From Bifidobacterium sp. ESL0800 (GTDB lineage Bacteria > Actinomycetota > Actinomycetes > Actinomycetales > Bifidobacteriaceae), in NCBI RefSeq assembly GCF_029395355.1, contig NZ_CP113913.1:1426001-1490000 (forward strand): DNA of 64,000 nucleotides, in the 5' to 3' direction. Every line of letters begins with the position of its first letter. Positions within the stretch are counted from its first letter, which is position 1. The notes below the pieces were generated by a model that was not told where the DNA came from, did not search any database, and saw nothing but the letters and a program-made list of their open reading frames with translations. The position numbers and the translations under genes were made by a program. Positions 55,778 to 63,661 of this stretch are shown one piece after another.

Positions 55778-56799
55778 TCGCTTTGAAAGTTGTTGACCAG
55801 CACCTTGCCTTCAGGCACCTTTTCCTCTTCGTCGTTTTCGCCGTTGGGCGTTTGTTTCGACTTTTCGATCGACCCGTCCACATCTTCCTTGTTGACGAAG
55901 TACTCACGTTCGTCGACGCCGCGCAGATAGCATTGCAAGGCGCCCACGAGGTTGGCGTCATTGCGGAATTTGCAGCTGACCACATCCGCTTGGGAGACAA
56001 AGTACGGGCAGGTCGCATACAGCTTCTGCAGATTGGCGCGTATGGCTTCGATGAACGCAGGCTGAGCCGAGATGCCACCACCGATGGCAAACCGTGCCGG
56101 ATCGACGATGTTCTGAATATTGAATATCTGCACCGCGATGTCGTGGGCATAATGATCCAGACAATCCAACGCCTCGGGCTCCCCCGCGTTCACCGCTTCA
56201 AAGAATTTCACGCCATCCATGGAATCCGGATCCACGCCCTTGATGTTCGCATAATTCGCGCACAGGGCAGGCGTTCCACATTGGTTGCCCCAAACCCCCT
56301 CACGGGTCGGCCCTTCATCGCGCGAAGTAATGATGTAGCTCACTTCGCCGGCCGAGAAGTGCGGGCCACGATGAAGCACATGGTTCTTGATGATGCCGCC
56401 ACCGATCATGGTTCCAAACAGCAGGACAAAGCCATCGCTCACATCCTTCAGCGCGCCCACGGTCGCCTCTGCGGTGGCCGCGCACTTCGCGTCGTTGTCC
56501 ATCACGATACGCACCGGGCAATGGCTGAACAGCTCATGACGAAGATAAAAATCGTCGTTGTAGCGCAACGCTCCGCCCATCGCGCAATATCCCTCGTCCG
56601 AATCAATGATGCCCGGCATCGAGATGGCAATGCCCTGTACCCCGGGCTCCTGCTTGAAAAGCTGAGTCAACGCCGCAATCAATTCATCACGACCTTCCTG
56701 CGGGGTGGGAATCGACCCACGGGAGGTAATCGAGCTGTTCTCCAACATATACGCATATTTGATATTGGTTCCGCCGATATCAATGGCCAGAATTTTCAT
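55774..56799 (-). CDS. ROK family sugar kinase
   Basis: 341 aa. The ATP-binding motif DIGGTNIKYA starts at residue 7. GIAISMPGIIDSDEG, RIVMDNDAKCAATAE (with the catalytic Asp) and LFGTMIGGGIIKN are the ROK motifs. The usual ROK zinc-finger CxCGxxGCxE is absent; the corresponding place reads GVWGNQCGTPALCANYANIK, as in some beta-glucoside kinases. The last ~35 residues are acidic and disordered. It starts after a 256-bp gap from the aldolase gene and overlaps the EIIC gene. It probably phosphorylates the sugar imported by EIIC. Confidence 0.87.
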   Translation of the reverse strand: MKILAIDIGGTNIKYAYMLENSSITSRGSIPTPQEGRDELIAALTQLFKQEPGVQGIAISMPGIIDSDEGYCAMGGALRYNDDFYLRHELFSHCPVRIVMDNDAKCAATAEATVGALKDVSDGFVLLFGTMIGGGIIKNHVLHRGPHFSAGEVSYIITSRDEGPTREGVWGNQCGTPALCANYANIKGVDPDSMDGVKFFEAVNAGEPEALDCLDHYAHDIAVQIFNIQNIVDPARFAIGGGISAQPAFIEAIRANLQKLYATCPYFVSQADVVSCKFRNDANLVGALQCYLRGVDEREYFVNKEDVDGSIEKSKQTPNGENDEEEKVPEGKVLVNNFQSE

Positions 56800-56950
56800 G
56801 ATGCATCCTTGCGTTATCCATACCTGTTATTCGAGTTTCAGGGCACAGTACGCCCCGGAATTTCGTAAAAAGTTGATTTTGAAGGTGCAATGCCAAATCG
56901 GCACCGACCGCGCATTGCGCCTTGAAATGTTCGTCTCGTTGTGTTGACGT

Positions 56951-56994
56951 CGGTTTGCCGGCAGCTTCATTGGCTAAAGCCACCGGCGGAACCG
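56951..56994 (-). other. Strong hairpin in the aldolase-kinase gap
   Basis: CGGTT...GCCGG...GCTT arms face AAGC...CCGGC...AACCG across a 9-nt loop. The 256-bp gap 56800-57056 also holds a second stem (GATGGTATGG/CCATATCATC with one wobble, near 57010-57045). No open frame is convincing. It may be an mRNA processing or attenuation site within the operon. Confidence 0.5.
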
Positions 56995-57056
56995 ACAATC
57001 TTGATAACTACGATGATATGGAGGAGACATCCCCCATACCATCGAGGCGACTACGA

Positions 57057-57734
57057 CTACAGAGTGGCCATAGTCTTTCCGGAGCCGACAAGACCTTCGA
57101 AATCGGCCACGAAATCATCTACTGCCGCATCGATTGCAGCGTTCTTGGTCAGCGAGTCGATGACCGAAGACGCTATCGTCGCAGCGCCCACACCATGAAC
57201 TGCCAGGTCAAGCACCTGCTGCGAGTTCTTGAAGCTCGCCGCGAGGACTTCGCAATGCAGGTTGTTGGACTTGAAGATGTCATGAATCTTGCACGCGACG
57301 CCGACTCCGTCGTAACCCATATTGTCGATGCGGTTGATGTACGGGGCGGCATACACTGCTCCTGCCTTCGCCGCTATGAACGCCTGCAAAGGCGTATAGA
57401 TCGCGGTCGCAGTCACGTTGATGCCTTCGCCCGACAACTGCTTGATGGCCTTGAACCCTTCCGGAACGCTCGGAACCTTGGGAAACGTGTTGTCCCCCAG
57501 CTCCTTGACGATCCGATGGGCATCGGCGACCATGCCTTTGGCGTCTCTGGCGACCACCTGCGCGTGCAGCTCGCGATCCGGCCCGATAATCGAGCGAATC
57601 TCGTGCAGCACCTCGAAAGGCGGGCGTCCGGCCTTCGCCAGAATCGAGGGGTTGGTGGTCACACCATCGATCGGATAATACTCGACCAAGCGTTTGATGG
57701 CCTCGGTATCCGCATCATCAATGATGAGTTTCAT
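57057..57734 (-). CDS. Fructose-6-phosphate aldolase-like transaldolase
   Basis: 225 aa, the short FSA size. The start KLIIDDADTEAIKRL and DGVTTNPSILAKAG are FSA/transaldolase signatures. Lys86 in FPKVPSVPEG is the Schiff-base lysine. Gln59 (HAQVVA) is the residue that distinguishes FSA-type aldolases from transaldolases, which have Glu there. AAPYINRIDNMG and VLAASFKN complete the active site. In E. coli, FsaA and FsaB are encoded beside YbiW and PflD-type GREs and were reported to cleave 1-deoxyfructose 6-phosphate; the same role is likely here. It starts 51 bp after the GRE stop (AAAGGA upstream). Confidence 0.9.
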   Translation of the reverse strand: MKLIIDDADTEAIKRLVEYYPIDGVTTNPSILAKAGRPPFEVLHEIRSIIGPDRELHAQVVARDAKGMVADAHRIVKELGDNTFPKVPSVPEGFKAIKQLSGEGINVTATAIYTPLQAFIAAKAGAVYAAPYINRIDNMGYDGVGVACKIHDIFKSNNLHCEVLAASFKNSQQVLDLAVHGVGAATIASSVIDSLTKNAAIDAAVDDFVADFEGLVGSGKTMATL

Positions 57735-57785
57735 GGTTATTTCCTTTCATTGCCAACAGTTCAGCGATCAATCACGAATCGCGGA

Positions 57786-60212
57786 TTACAGCGTCTGTTC
57801 CGTCCGCTCGATGATGTCGTCCTGGGTCGCCTTGGACAGCACCACGAAGAACGCGCTGTAACCGGCGACGCGAACGATCAGATCACGATGCTTTTCAGGA
57901 TGGACCTGCGCATCAAGCAACGTTTCGCGGGAGACGACGTTGTATTGCACGTGGTAGCCGTGAAGCTTGTCGAAGAACGCACGGGTCAGCAAAGCGAGTT
58001 TCTGCCTGTTCTCCATCTTCGAAAGCACCTGCGGGGTCATCTTCTGGTTGAGCAGCACACCTCCGGTGATGTCATCGGTGGGCAGCTTGGAAACCGACTT
58101 GAACACGGCGGTCGGGCCGTGCTGATCGGCGGAATGCGAAGGGCTGCAACCTTCGGCGAGTGGCTCGCCTGCGGCACGGCCGTCAGGGGTGGCCAACGTC
58201 CCGGCGCCCTGGGGCACATTCGCCGAAATCGAGCTGGTACCGGCGTAGTAGATCCCGCCGATCGGCCCGCGGCCATACCTGGTGTTGTGGTACTTCTTCA
58301 TCTCATCGATGTAGATGTCATACGCCTGGCGAATCAGCGAATCGACGTAATCATCGTCGTTGCCGTACTTCGGCGCCGCCTTCATCAGCTCACGGATATG
58401 TTCGTTCTTTTCGCCCTGCCAATTGTCCTGCATGGCGTTCCACAGCTCTTCAGGCGTCACCTTCTTCTCTTCGAAGACCACCTTCTTCATGGCGGCGAGA
58501 GAATCGGCAAGATTGGCGATGCCCACCTGCAGATCGGAGATGAAGTCGTAGACGGCTCCGCCTTCCTTCATGTTCAGTCCGCGTTCGATGCAGTCGTCGG
58601 TCAGGCAGGAGCAGAGAATATCCGCAGTATCGTGTTCAAGCACCATATCGCAGGTCGCGTCGATGATGACGCACTGACGGCACATCTCGCGGATGACCTT
58701 GTCCCAGCACTGCATGACCTGGTCGAAACTCGTGAAGTCCTTGAAATGCCCGGTGCCCTCAACGAGCTTCTCGCCGCTTTGCGGGTCGACACCGTTGTTC
58801 ATGGCAATCAGCAGCGCCTTCGGGAAATTGAGGAAGCTCATGCCGGTGCAGCGATAGCCCCATTTGCCCGGCACTGCCGTTTCCACGCAGCCGATGGCGG
58901 AGTAATTGTAGGCATCCTCGCGGGCCACACCCTTTTCGATGAAGCTGGGGATGATGACCTCGTCGTCGTTGAAGGCGGGCATACCGAAACCGCAACGAAC
59001 GACTTCGATGCACTCGTTCATGAAATCGTCCGGAAGGTTCTCGTGATAACGGACGGTGAGGTTCGGCTGGGTCAAATGGCACTGGGCCACAGACTTCAGG
59101 ATCAGCCAGCTCATGGGGTTGGTGGCGTCGCGCGCTTCGCCGTCCACCAGCTTCTGGCCACCGACGGTGACATTCTGGTAGAGCGGCGAGCCTGCGGAGA
59201 ACTGGGTGTGGCTCCACGGGCGGACCTTGTTGATGGTGAAGGTTTTGAGCCACAGATTGCACATCAGCTCATCGGCCTCATCAGCCGTGATCCGACCGGT
59301 TTTCAGATCGTTTTCATAGTACGGCCACAGATATTGGTCCATGCGACCATACGAAAGCGAATGACCGTTGGACTCGAGCTGCAGCGTGAGGTGGATCAGC
59401 CAGACCGATTGCACCGCTTCGCGCAAGGTATGTGCCGGCTCATACGGCACGTGGTCCAGCGCTTCAGCCATCCCGCACAGTTCCGAAGCACGACGTTCGT
59501 CGCCCTTTTGCGAGCATTGTGTGGCTTGCTGGCGAGCCAACGAAGCATATCGACCGGCGAATTCCTTGACGGCATCGGCCACGATGAGAATGGCCCGATA
59601 GAAGTAGCTCTTATGGATGTTGCGGTAATCCGTCAGATCAAGGGCGTCAAGCTTTTCCTGGGCACGACGCGCATAGTCCTTCAGTCCCAGCTTCAACAAT
59701 CCCTCATAATTGACGGCGCAATGGGCGTCGCCCGAAGTGATATTGCCCTCGGACTTGATGATGCCGAGGTCATAGAACAGCTTGGAATGGGGAGGGAAGG
59801 CCGCCAACCCACGGTCCTGAAGCGTGTTGTGCTTCCAGAACGGATAGATGGAACGCAGCTTTTCCTTGTTCTCCTCCGTGATGGTGAACACATCGCCATC
59901 GCGCTTTTCAAACTGGTCGAGCTCGTCAATCACCCAGTCCATCGCGTATTCCGGGAAAATCGGCGCCGACCTGTTCTTCGAGGCTTGGTTGCCGGCGATA
60001 ACCGTCTCGGGCTCAATGAAAATCGGCATCTGCTCAAGAATCTCTTTGAGCATGATGGCACGCTTGATGGCCAAAGGCTGATCCTGCTGCTCCTGATAGA
60101 CCTTGGTCGTGATCATCGCCCGATCGACATCGATCTGCGGCACTGCATCCAACAGCTGATCGCGGAAAGAGTTCATCCTGTCAGTGAGCTTTCCAAAATG
60201 TGAATCACTCAT
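57786..60212 (-). CDS. Glycyl radical enzyme of the C-x-E (dehydratase/C-O lyase) type
   Basis: 808 aa, full GRE length. The active-site loop AIGCVETAVPG has Cys442 (thiyl radical) and Glu444 in the C-x-E pattern of C-O or C-N cleaving GREs, not the Cys-Cys of pyruvate formate-lyase. The glycyl-radical motif RVAGYSAFFVVLS places the radical at Gly784, with LSKATQDDIIERTEQ at the C-terminus. Context with an FSA-like aldolase and an activase suggests a YbiW/PflD-like 1,5-anhydrohexitol 6-phosphate lyase rather than a glycerol or propanediol dehydratase. The leader is short: a consensus promoter at 60259-60287 and AAAGGAAAG before the ATG. Oxygen-sensitive and anaerobic by nature. Confidence 0.92.
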   Translation of the reverse strand: MSDSHFGKLTDRMNSFRDQLLDAVPQIDVDRAMITTKVYQEQQDQPLAIKRAIMLKEILEQMPIFIEPETVIAGNQASKNRSAPIFPEYAMDWVIDELDQFEKRDGDVFTITEENKEKLRSIYPFWKHNTLQDRGLAAFPPHSKLFYDLGIIKSEGNITSGDAHCAVNYEGLLKLGLKDYARRAQEKLDALDLTDYRNIHKSYFYRAILIVADAVKEFAGRYASLARQQATQCSQKGDERRASELCGMAEALDHVPYEPAHTLREAVQSVWLIHLTLQLESNGHSLSYGRMDQYLWPYYENDLKTGRITADEADELMCNLWLKTFTINKVRPWSHTQFSAGSPLYQNVTVGGQKLVDGEARDATNPMSWLILKSVAQCHLTQPNLTVRYHENLPDDFMNECIEVVRCGFGMPAFNDDEVIIPSFIEKGVAREDAYNYSAIGCVETAVPGKWGYRCTGMSFLNFPKALLIAMNNGVDPQSGEKLVEGTGHFKDFTSFDQVMQCWDKVIREMCRQCVIIDATCDMVLEHDTADILCSCLTDDCIERGLNMKEGGAVYDFISDLQVGIANLADSLAAMKKVVFEEKKVTPEELWNAMQDNWQGEKNEHIRELMKAAPKYGNDDDYVDSLIRQAYDIYIDEMKKYHNTRYGRGPIGGIYYAGTSSISANVPQGAGTLATPDGRAAGEPLAEGCSPSHSADQHGPTAVFKSVSKLPTDDITGGVLLNQKMTPQVLSKMENRQKLALLTRAFFDKLHGYHVQYNVVSRETLLDAQVHPEKHRDLIVRVAGYSAFFVVLSKATQDDIIERTEQTL

Positions 60213-60234
60213 CGTACTTTCCTTTCATAAATGT

Positions 60235-60318
60235 AAGCTACATCACTTACGTAGCTTTAGAATAACGAAAGAAAGTTTTTTTGTCAATTTCGTAAGCGAT
60301 TTATCTTTTGTTCGTAAA
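60235..60318 (-). promoter_or_regulatory. Promoter and candidate operators of the GRE operon
   Basis: On the minus strand TTGACA (60287-60282), a 17-nt spacer and TATTCT (60264-60259) form a near-perfect sigma-70 promoter. TTACGAA occurs twice just upstream (around 60318-60311 and 60296-60289). An AAGCTAC/GTAGCTT inverted repeat (60235-60241 and 60251-60257) covers the start site. The region 60213-60558 holds no gene and is very A/T-rich. Confidence 0.7.
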
Positions 60319-60558
60319 TAAAAAACTTTCGATTAAGACTTTTTGACTTCTATTTCTTGTATATTCACCAATGTCCGAATCAAAAAGAAAGCATAGAGAT
60401 ATCGTTTCAAACCTTGAAAACAATAAAAGATCGTTTACCGTTTCGACATCAGAAGTCGCAGATAACTACTCATAGCACAAATCCGAAACGAGGCAGACAA
60501 AGGCCACGTACGTGCAGAAAAATCAAACCGAATTAAAAAATTGCCCTAAAACGAAATA

Positions 60559-61305
60559 TCAGACCGTGACGATGTCAACACCGTGCCGGTCCAGCATCTT
60601 CCGGGCCGGCTCCGAAAGGCCGACATCGGTGAACGTGGCGACATCCTTGTCCCCGAATTCAAGAGGCACGGTACCCCGTCGGGAGAACTTGCTGCTTTCG
60701 GTGACCACGACCACACGGCCGGCGTGTTGCGCCATATCGCACACGGTCTCGGCACGCAGAGAATCACGGTTGGCAAACCCGGTTTCCTCGCTGTAACCGT
60801 CGGTGCCGGCGAACAGGATATCGACGTACATGCCTTTCAGACAGCGCTCGACCATCGGCCCGACCATAACCTGCGCCGTCTGCTGGTATATCCCACCTAA
60901 GAGAATGATTTGGCTTTGGGATTTGCCACGTACATATCCGGCGACAAACGCGCTGTTGGTGATGATGGTGAGGTCGTTTTTGCTCGCAACCAGTTCGGCA
61001 GCCAACAGAGCGCAAGTGCTGCCGTTCTCGATCATCACCGTATCGCCGTCGTGGACGCATTCGGCTGCACGCCTGGCAATTTTCAGCTTCTCCTCGTAAT
61101 GGTAGGCAAGCCGGCTTTCCATGTTGTCGGCGCTTTTGAGCACGGCGAATCCATGCTCGCGATCGATGATGCCACGCTTTTCGAGCCCGCTCAGATCCTT
61201 ACGCATGGTGACTTCGGAAACCCCGAGTTCCTCGGCAAGCGTGGCGACCTCAATACGTTTGTGCTCGGTGAGCAACTCGAGAATACGATTCGTCCTCGTT
61301 TCCAT
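60559..61305 (-). CDS. DeoR family transcriptional regulator
   Basis: 248 aa from the ATG at 61305 (GGAAGGCG upstream); an in-frame extension to 61359 is unsupported. The DeoR helix-turn-helix lies at residues 18-50 (VATLAEELGVSEVTMRKDLS, EKRGIIDREHG). The C-terminal sugar-phosphate-sensing domain has TVMIENGSTCALLAAELV, ILLGGIYQQTAQVMVGP and TDGYSEETGFANRDS. It is placed between the activase gene and the GRE operon, and probably represses both until a sugar phosphate binds; the shared TTACGAA sites fit this. Confidence 0.9.
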   Translation of the reverse strand: METRTNRILELLTEHKRIEVATLAEELGVSEVTMRKDLSGLEKRGIIDREHGFAVLKSADNMESRLAYHYEEKLKIARRAAECVHDGDTVMIENGSTCALLAAELVASKNDLTIITNSAFVAGYVRGKSQSQIILLGGIYQQTAQVMVGPMVERCLKGMYVDILFAGTDGYSEETGFANRDSLRAETVCDMAQHAGRVVVVTESSKFSRRGTVPLEFGDKDVATFTDVGLSEPARKMLDRHGVDIVTV

Positions 61306-61496
61306 TGATACGCCTTCCGTAATCAGGTTCACGCTTGGTCTACCCTGCCAGCCTAACACCCAATACCAAGGAATAACAAACAGATCGGCTTTCGAACAAA
61401 AGCTTTTCTCTTACTCAACTAAAGCCCCTGTTTTCGTTGATACTGTCAAAACGGTAATCACGAAACCGCCGGAAGCAAGCATTCGCAAGGAGAAAC

Positions 61497-62405
61497 CTAT
61501 AAGAAGGCCTCCACACCCTCGTCAAGATACACCTGCTTGAAATCCTCAATATCTTCAGGATGTGTGTTGGGCACGCCTTTGAACGCATAGTCCTCGCGAC
61601 CCAGCAACTCGTACTTCGATTCGCCGAAATTATGGAACGGCAGCAGCTGCACCTTATCGACCCCTATTGCCTTGAGTTTGCGGGCCATGCCCCTCGCATC
61701 ATCAAGCGAATCATTGAAACCGGGAATGACAGGAGTGCGAATCAACAGGTCTTTACCCGTTGAAACCGCGTAGGCCATGTTCTTGAGGATCAGCTCGTTG
61801 CCGACACCGGTGCCCCGCTTGTGAAGGTTCGTGTCATACTGCTTCATATCCATGAAAATATGGTCGAGATGCCCGATGGCGGCTCTGAAAACCTTTTCGG
61901 GCACATGGCCAGTCGTCTCGATACTGGTGTCGATGCCATGAGCGTTGAGCTTATCGAGCAACTCGACACAGAAATGTCCCCAAACCAACGGCTCACCGCC
62001 GGAAAGCGTGACGCCTCCCCCGCCTTCCTCGTAGAACGGCTCATCCTGCAGACATTCCTCAAGCACGTCATCACTCGTGCGCCTCACTCCGACAACAGAG
62101 AGACCGGGGCAATCCTTCAATGCTTCATCGACCTGCGCGTCGCCCATTTGCAGGCGAGTCACGTCCGGCCCTCGCCGCGCACCGGTTTTAATGAAACCGA
62201 CTTTACGGGCGAGAGCATCGGAGGCGTCGCAGCCATCGCAAGAACGCTCATCCCACTCAATCTCAGGAGTCTTCTTCTGACTCTCCGGATTGGAGCACCA
62301 GCCGCACCGCAATGGGCAACCCTTGAGAAAGACCACGGTTCGTATGCCCGGGCCGTCGTTAAGACTGAACTTCTGAACATTGAAAACAATCGCGGATTCC
62401 AACAT
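61497..62405 (-). CDS. Glycyl radical enzyme activase (radical SAM)
   Basis: 302 aa from the ATG at 62405 (AAAGAGG upstream); an in-frame ATG at 62447 would add 14 residues. The radical SAM cluster is Cys30, Cys34, Cys37 in GCPLRCGWCSNPES. FSLNDGPGIRTVVFLKG and GGGVTLSGGEPL are GRE-activase signatures. The auxiliary ferredoxin insert is reduced: only Cys56, Cys59 and Cys99 remain, instead of the eight Cys of two clusters. From memory, E. coli YbiY is similarly reduced. It should install the glycyl radical on Gly784 of the neighbouring GRE. It has its own promoter. Confidence 0.92.
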   Translation of the reverse strand: MLESAIVFNVQKFSLNDGPGIRTVVFLKGCPLRCGWCSNPESQKKTPEIEWDERSCDGCDASDALARKVGFIKTGARRGPDVTRLQMGDAQVDEALKDCPGLSVVGVRRTSDDVLEECLQDEPFYEEGGGGVTLSGGEPLVWGHFCVELLDKLNAHGIDTSIETTGHVPEKVFRAAIGHLDHIFMDMKQYDTNLHKRGTGVGNELILKNMAYAVSTGKDLLIRTPVIPGFNDSLDDARGMARKLKAIGVDKVQLLPFHNFGESKYELLGREDYAFKGVPNTHPEDIEDFKQVYLDEGVEAFL

Positions 62406-62464
62406 TGCCTCTTTCGAACGATGTGCAGCAACGTAATTCATATCCAAAAATTACGTTCAAAACT

Positions 62465-62493
62465 AATATAACTTACGTTCGTAATTAAAGCAA
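62465..62493 (-). promoter_or_regulatory. Activase promoter with internal palindrome
   Basis: On the minus strand TTGCTT (62493-62488), a 17-nt spacer and TATATT (62470-62465). Inside the spacer is TTACGAACGTAA (62484-62473), an inverted repeat with a 2-nt centre. TTACG recurs at 62451-62455. The TTACGAA core matches the sites upstream of the GRE promoter, suggesting one common regulator. Confidence 0.65.
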
Positions 62494-62541
62494 GATTGAA
62501 ATCACTTATCTAAATCCAACCCGGAATTTTTGATCTTGCTC

Positions 62542-62725
62542 CCGCCAATGGTCACTTCTTGCGCGCGATATGAGGTCAGCCGTGTAAAAAGTGACAATTA
62601 GCCTGTCTATTTGTCACCTTTTGCACATATCCGCCAAACGGCGCCGTGCCAACAAACCGTGTTGCGCCAAGGCATGAAAAAACCTCCGACGCCGAAACGT
62701 ACGGAGGTTTTCAAAATTGCTTTCC
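62542..62725. repeat. Island-flanking direct repeat, right copy
   Basis: 184 bp, nearly identical to 54374-54538 apart from substitutions, a 1-bp indel and an extra ~18 bp (around 62651-62668). It contains the AAAAAGTGACAATTAG hairpin element and the rpmB terminator. It lies between the activase promoter region and the rpmB stop codon. Confidence 0.88.
62679..62711 (-). terminator. Terminator of rpmB
   Basis: AAAACCTCCG (62679-62688) pairs with CGGAGGTTTT (62702-62711), 20 bp past the rpmB stop. On the minus strand a T-run follows the stem. Confidence 0.85.
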
Positions 62726-62731
62726 GCGTTT

Positions 62732-62926
62732 TCACGCAACCACGCGCTGAACCTTGCCGGCCTTGAGGCACTTGGCGCACACGCGAACGCGGACGTTCTG
62801 TCCGTCGATAGTGGTGTGAACCGACTGCAGGTTCGGGCTGAAGGTGCGCTTATTGCGGATATGTGAATGCGAAACGCTGTAACCGGTCTGCGGTCCCTTG
62901 CCGCACACTGCGCAACGAGCTGCCAT
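62732..62926 (-). CDS. rpmB: 50S ribosomal protein L28
   Basis: 64 aa from the ATG at 62926; a longer frame reaching 63079 is not supported. [20 protein letters not shown] is the L28 N-terminus with a CxxC zinc half-site, and [11 protein letters not shown] supplies the second CxxC. This is the zinc-containing form. It ends at the terminator that lies within the right flanking repeat of the metabolic island. Confidence 0.96.
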   Translation of the reverse strand: MAARCAVCGKGPQTGYSVSHSHIRNKRTFSPNLQSVHTTIDGQNVRVRVCAKCLKAGKVQRVVA

Positions 62927-63661
62927 AATGGACTCCCTAAACTGTTTTGACTTGCAAGTCTTGATGCCCCTATCCTGCGTTTTGACGCACAACAGCGACA
63001 CACAACTTATCAAGTATACAACCGGGGCCGACCAAGGACAAAGACAGTGTAATAACGCACGGTCTTTCATGCCCAACATTCGTCGTTATCATGACGTAAG
63101 CATAAAAAATCCCATCGAATACAAGCCATGTGGACCCATCCGAAAAATTATGCCCGCAGCATATATTATGAACGTCTTTTTTTAAAAATATTCTGTCGAA
63201 TTTTCGAGAAGAGAATCCTTTATAATATACAGTCGCATGATTTTATTCAATGTATAAATTCTATTTCATTCCTTAAATATGCAATCGATTTTCTCCAATG
63301 CTTACAGCGTAATATCAGAGCCCAACGGTTGACTCATTCAACGGGAATGCTAATATGCATGACTGTTCACTTACGGCTGACTCTTTTCATTTCACCGTCT
63401 CCATTCAACCGCTCAACTACTGATATCACCCTTTGCCGCCCACAACGACGGCAACGATAAACCGTACCGCGCGTCAAGGCAAAAATCCGCACAGTACGAC
63501 TCGGCGTTGACGTCAGAGCTTGTTTTATGTTCCAAATCAAAAGCCGAAACAAAAGAACCTTACGAATAACCAGTAGCCGATAATTAATAAAAATTCGTCT
63601 GTTATTCGTCAACTTTTCTTGTCGAATAACGTCATCAACGCCATCGCCGAGAAATGCCATT
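62927..63661. other. 735-bp A/T-rich gap without a recognised gene
   Basis: Holds the rpmB promoter near its start. From about 63080 to 63660 the base composition is much lower in G/C than average. A 97-codon minus-strand frame (63367-63660) starts 1 bp after the lactonase stop, but its Arg-rich composition is not convincing and no family is recognised. Possibly decayed DNA. Confidence 0.35.

Noticed and set aside
57057-57734. Ordinary pentose-phosphate transaldolase
   Set aside because: The protein is only 225 aa and has Gln59 where transaldolases have Glu, so the FSA type fits better.
56922-60203. A 1093-codon open frame on the plus strand opposite the GRE and aldolase genes
   Set aside because: It is the antisense shadow of high-GC coding sequence. 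The minus-strand frames carry the GRE and FSA catalytic motifs, and the plus frame is Arg/His/Val-rich without domains.
57786-60212. Pyruvate formate-lyase
   Set aside because: The active-site loop has a single Cys in a C-x-E pattern instead of adjacent cysteines, and the neighbours are an aldolase, a kinase and a permease.
63367-63660. A 97-codon minus-strand gene directly after the lactonase stop
   Set aside because: Arg-rich random-like composition, no recognisable family, A/T-rich decayed-looking DNA and no good Shine-Dalgarno.
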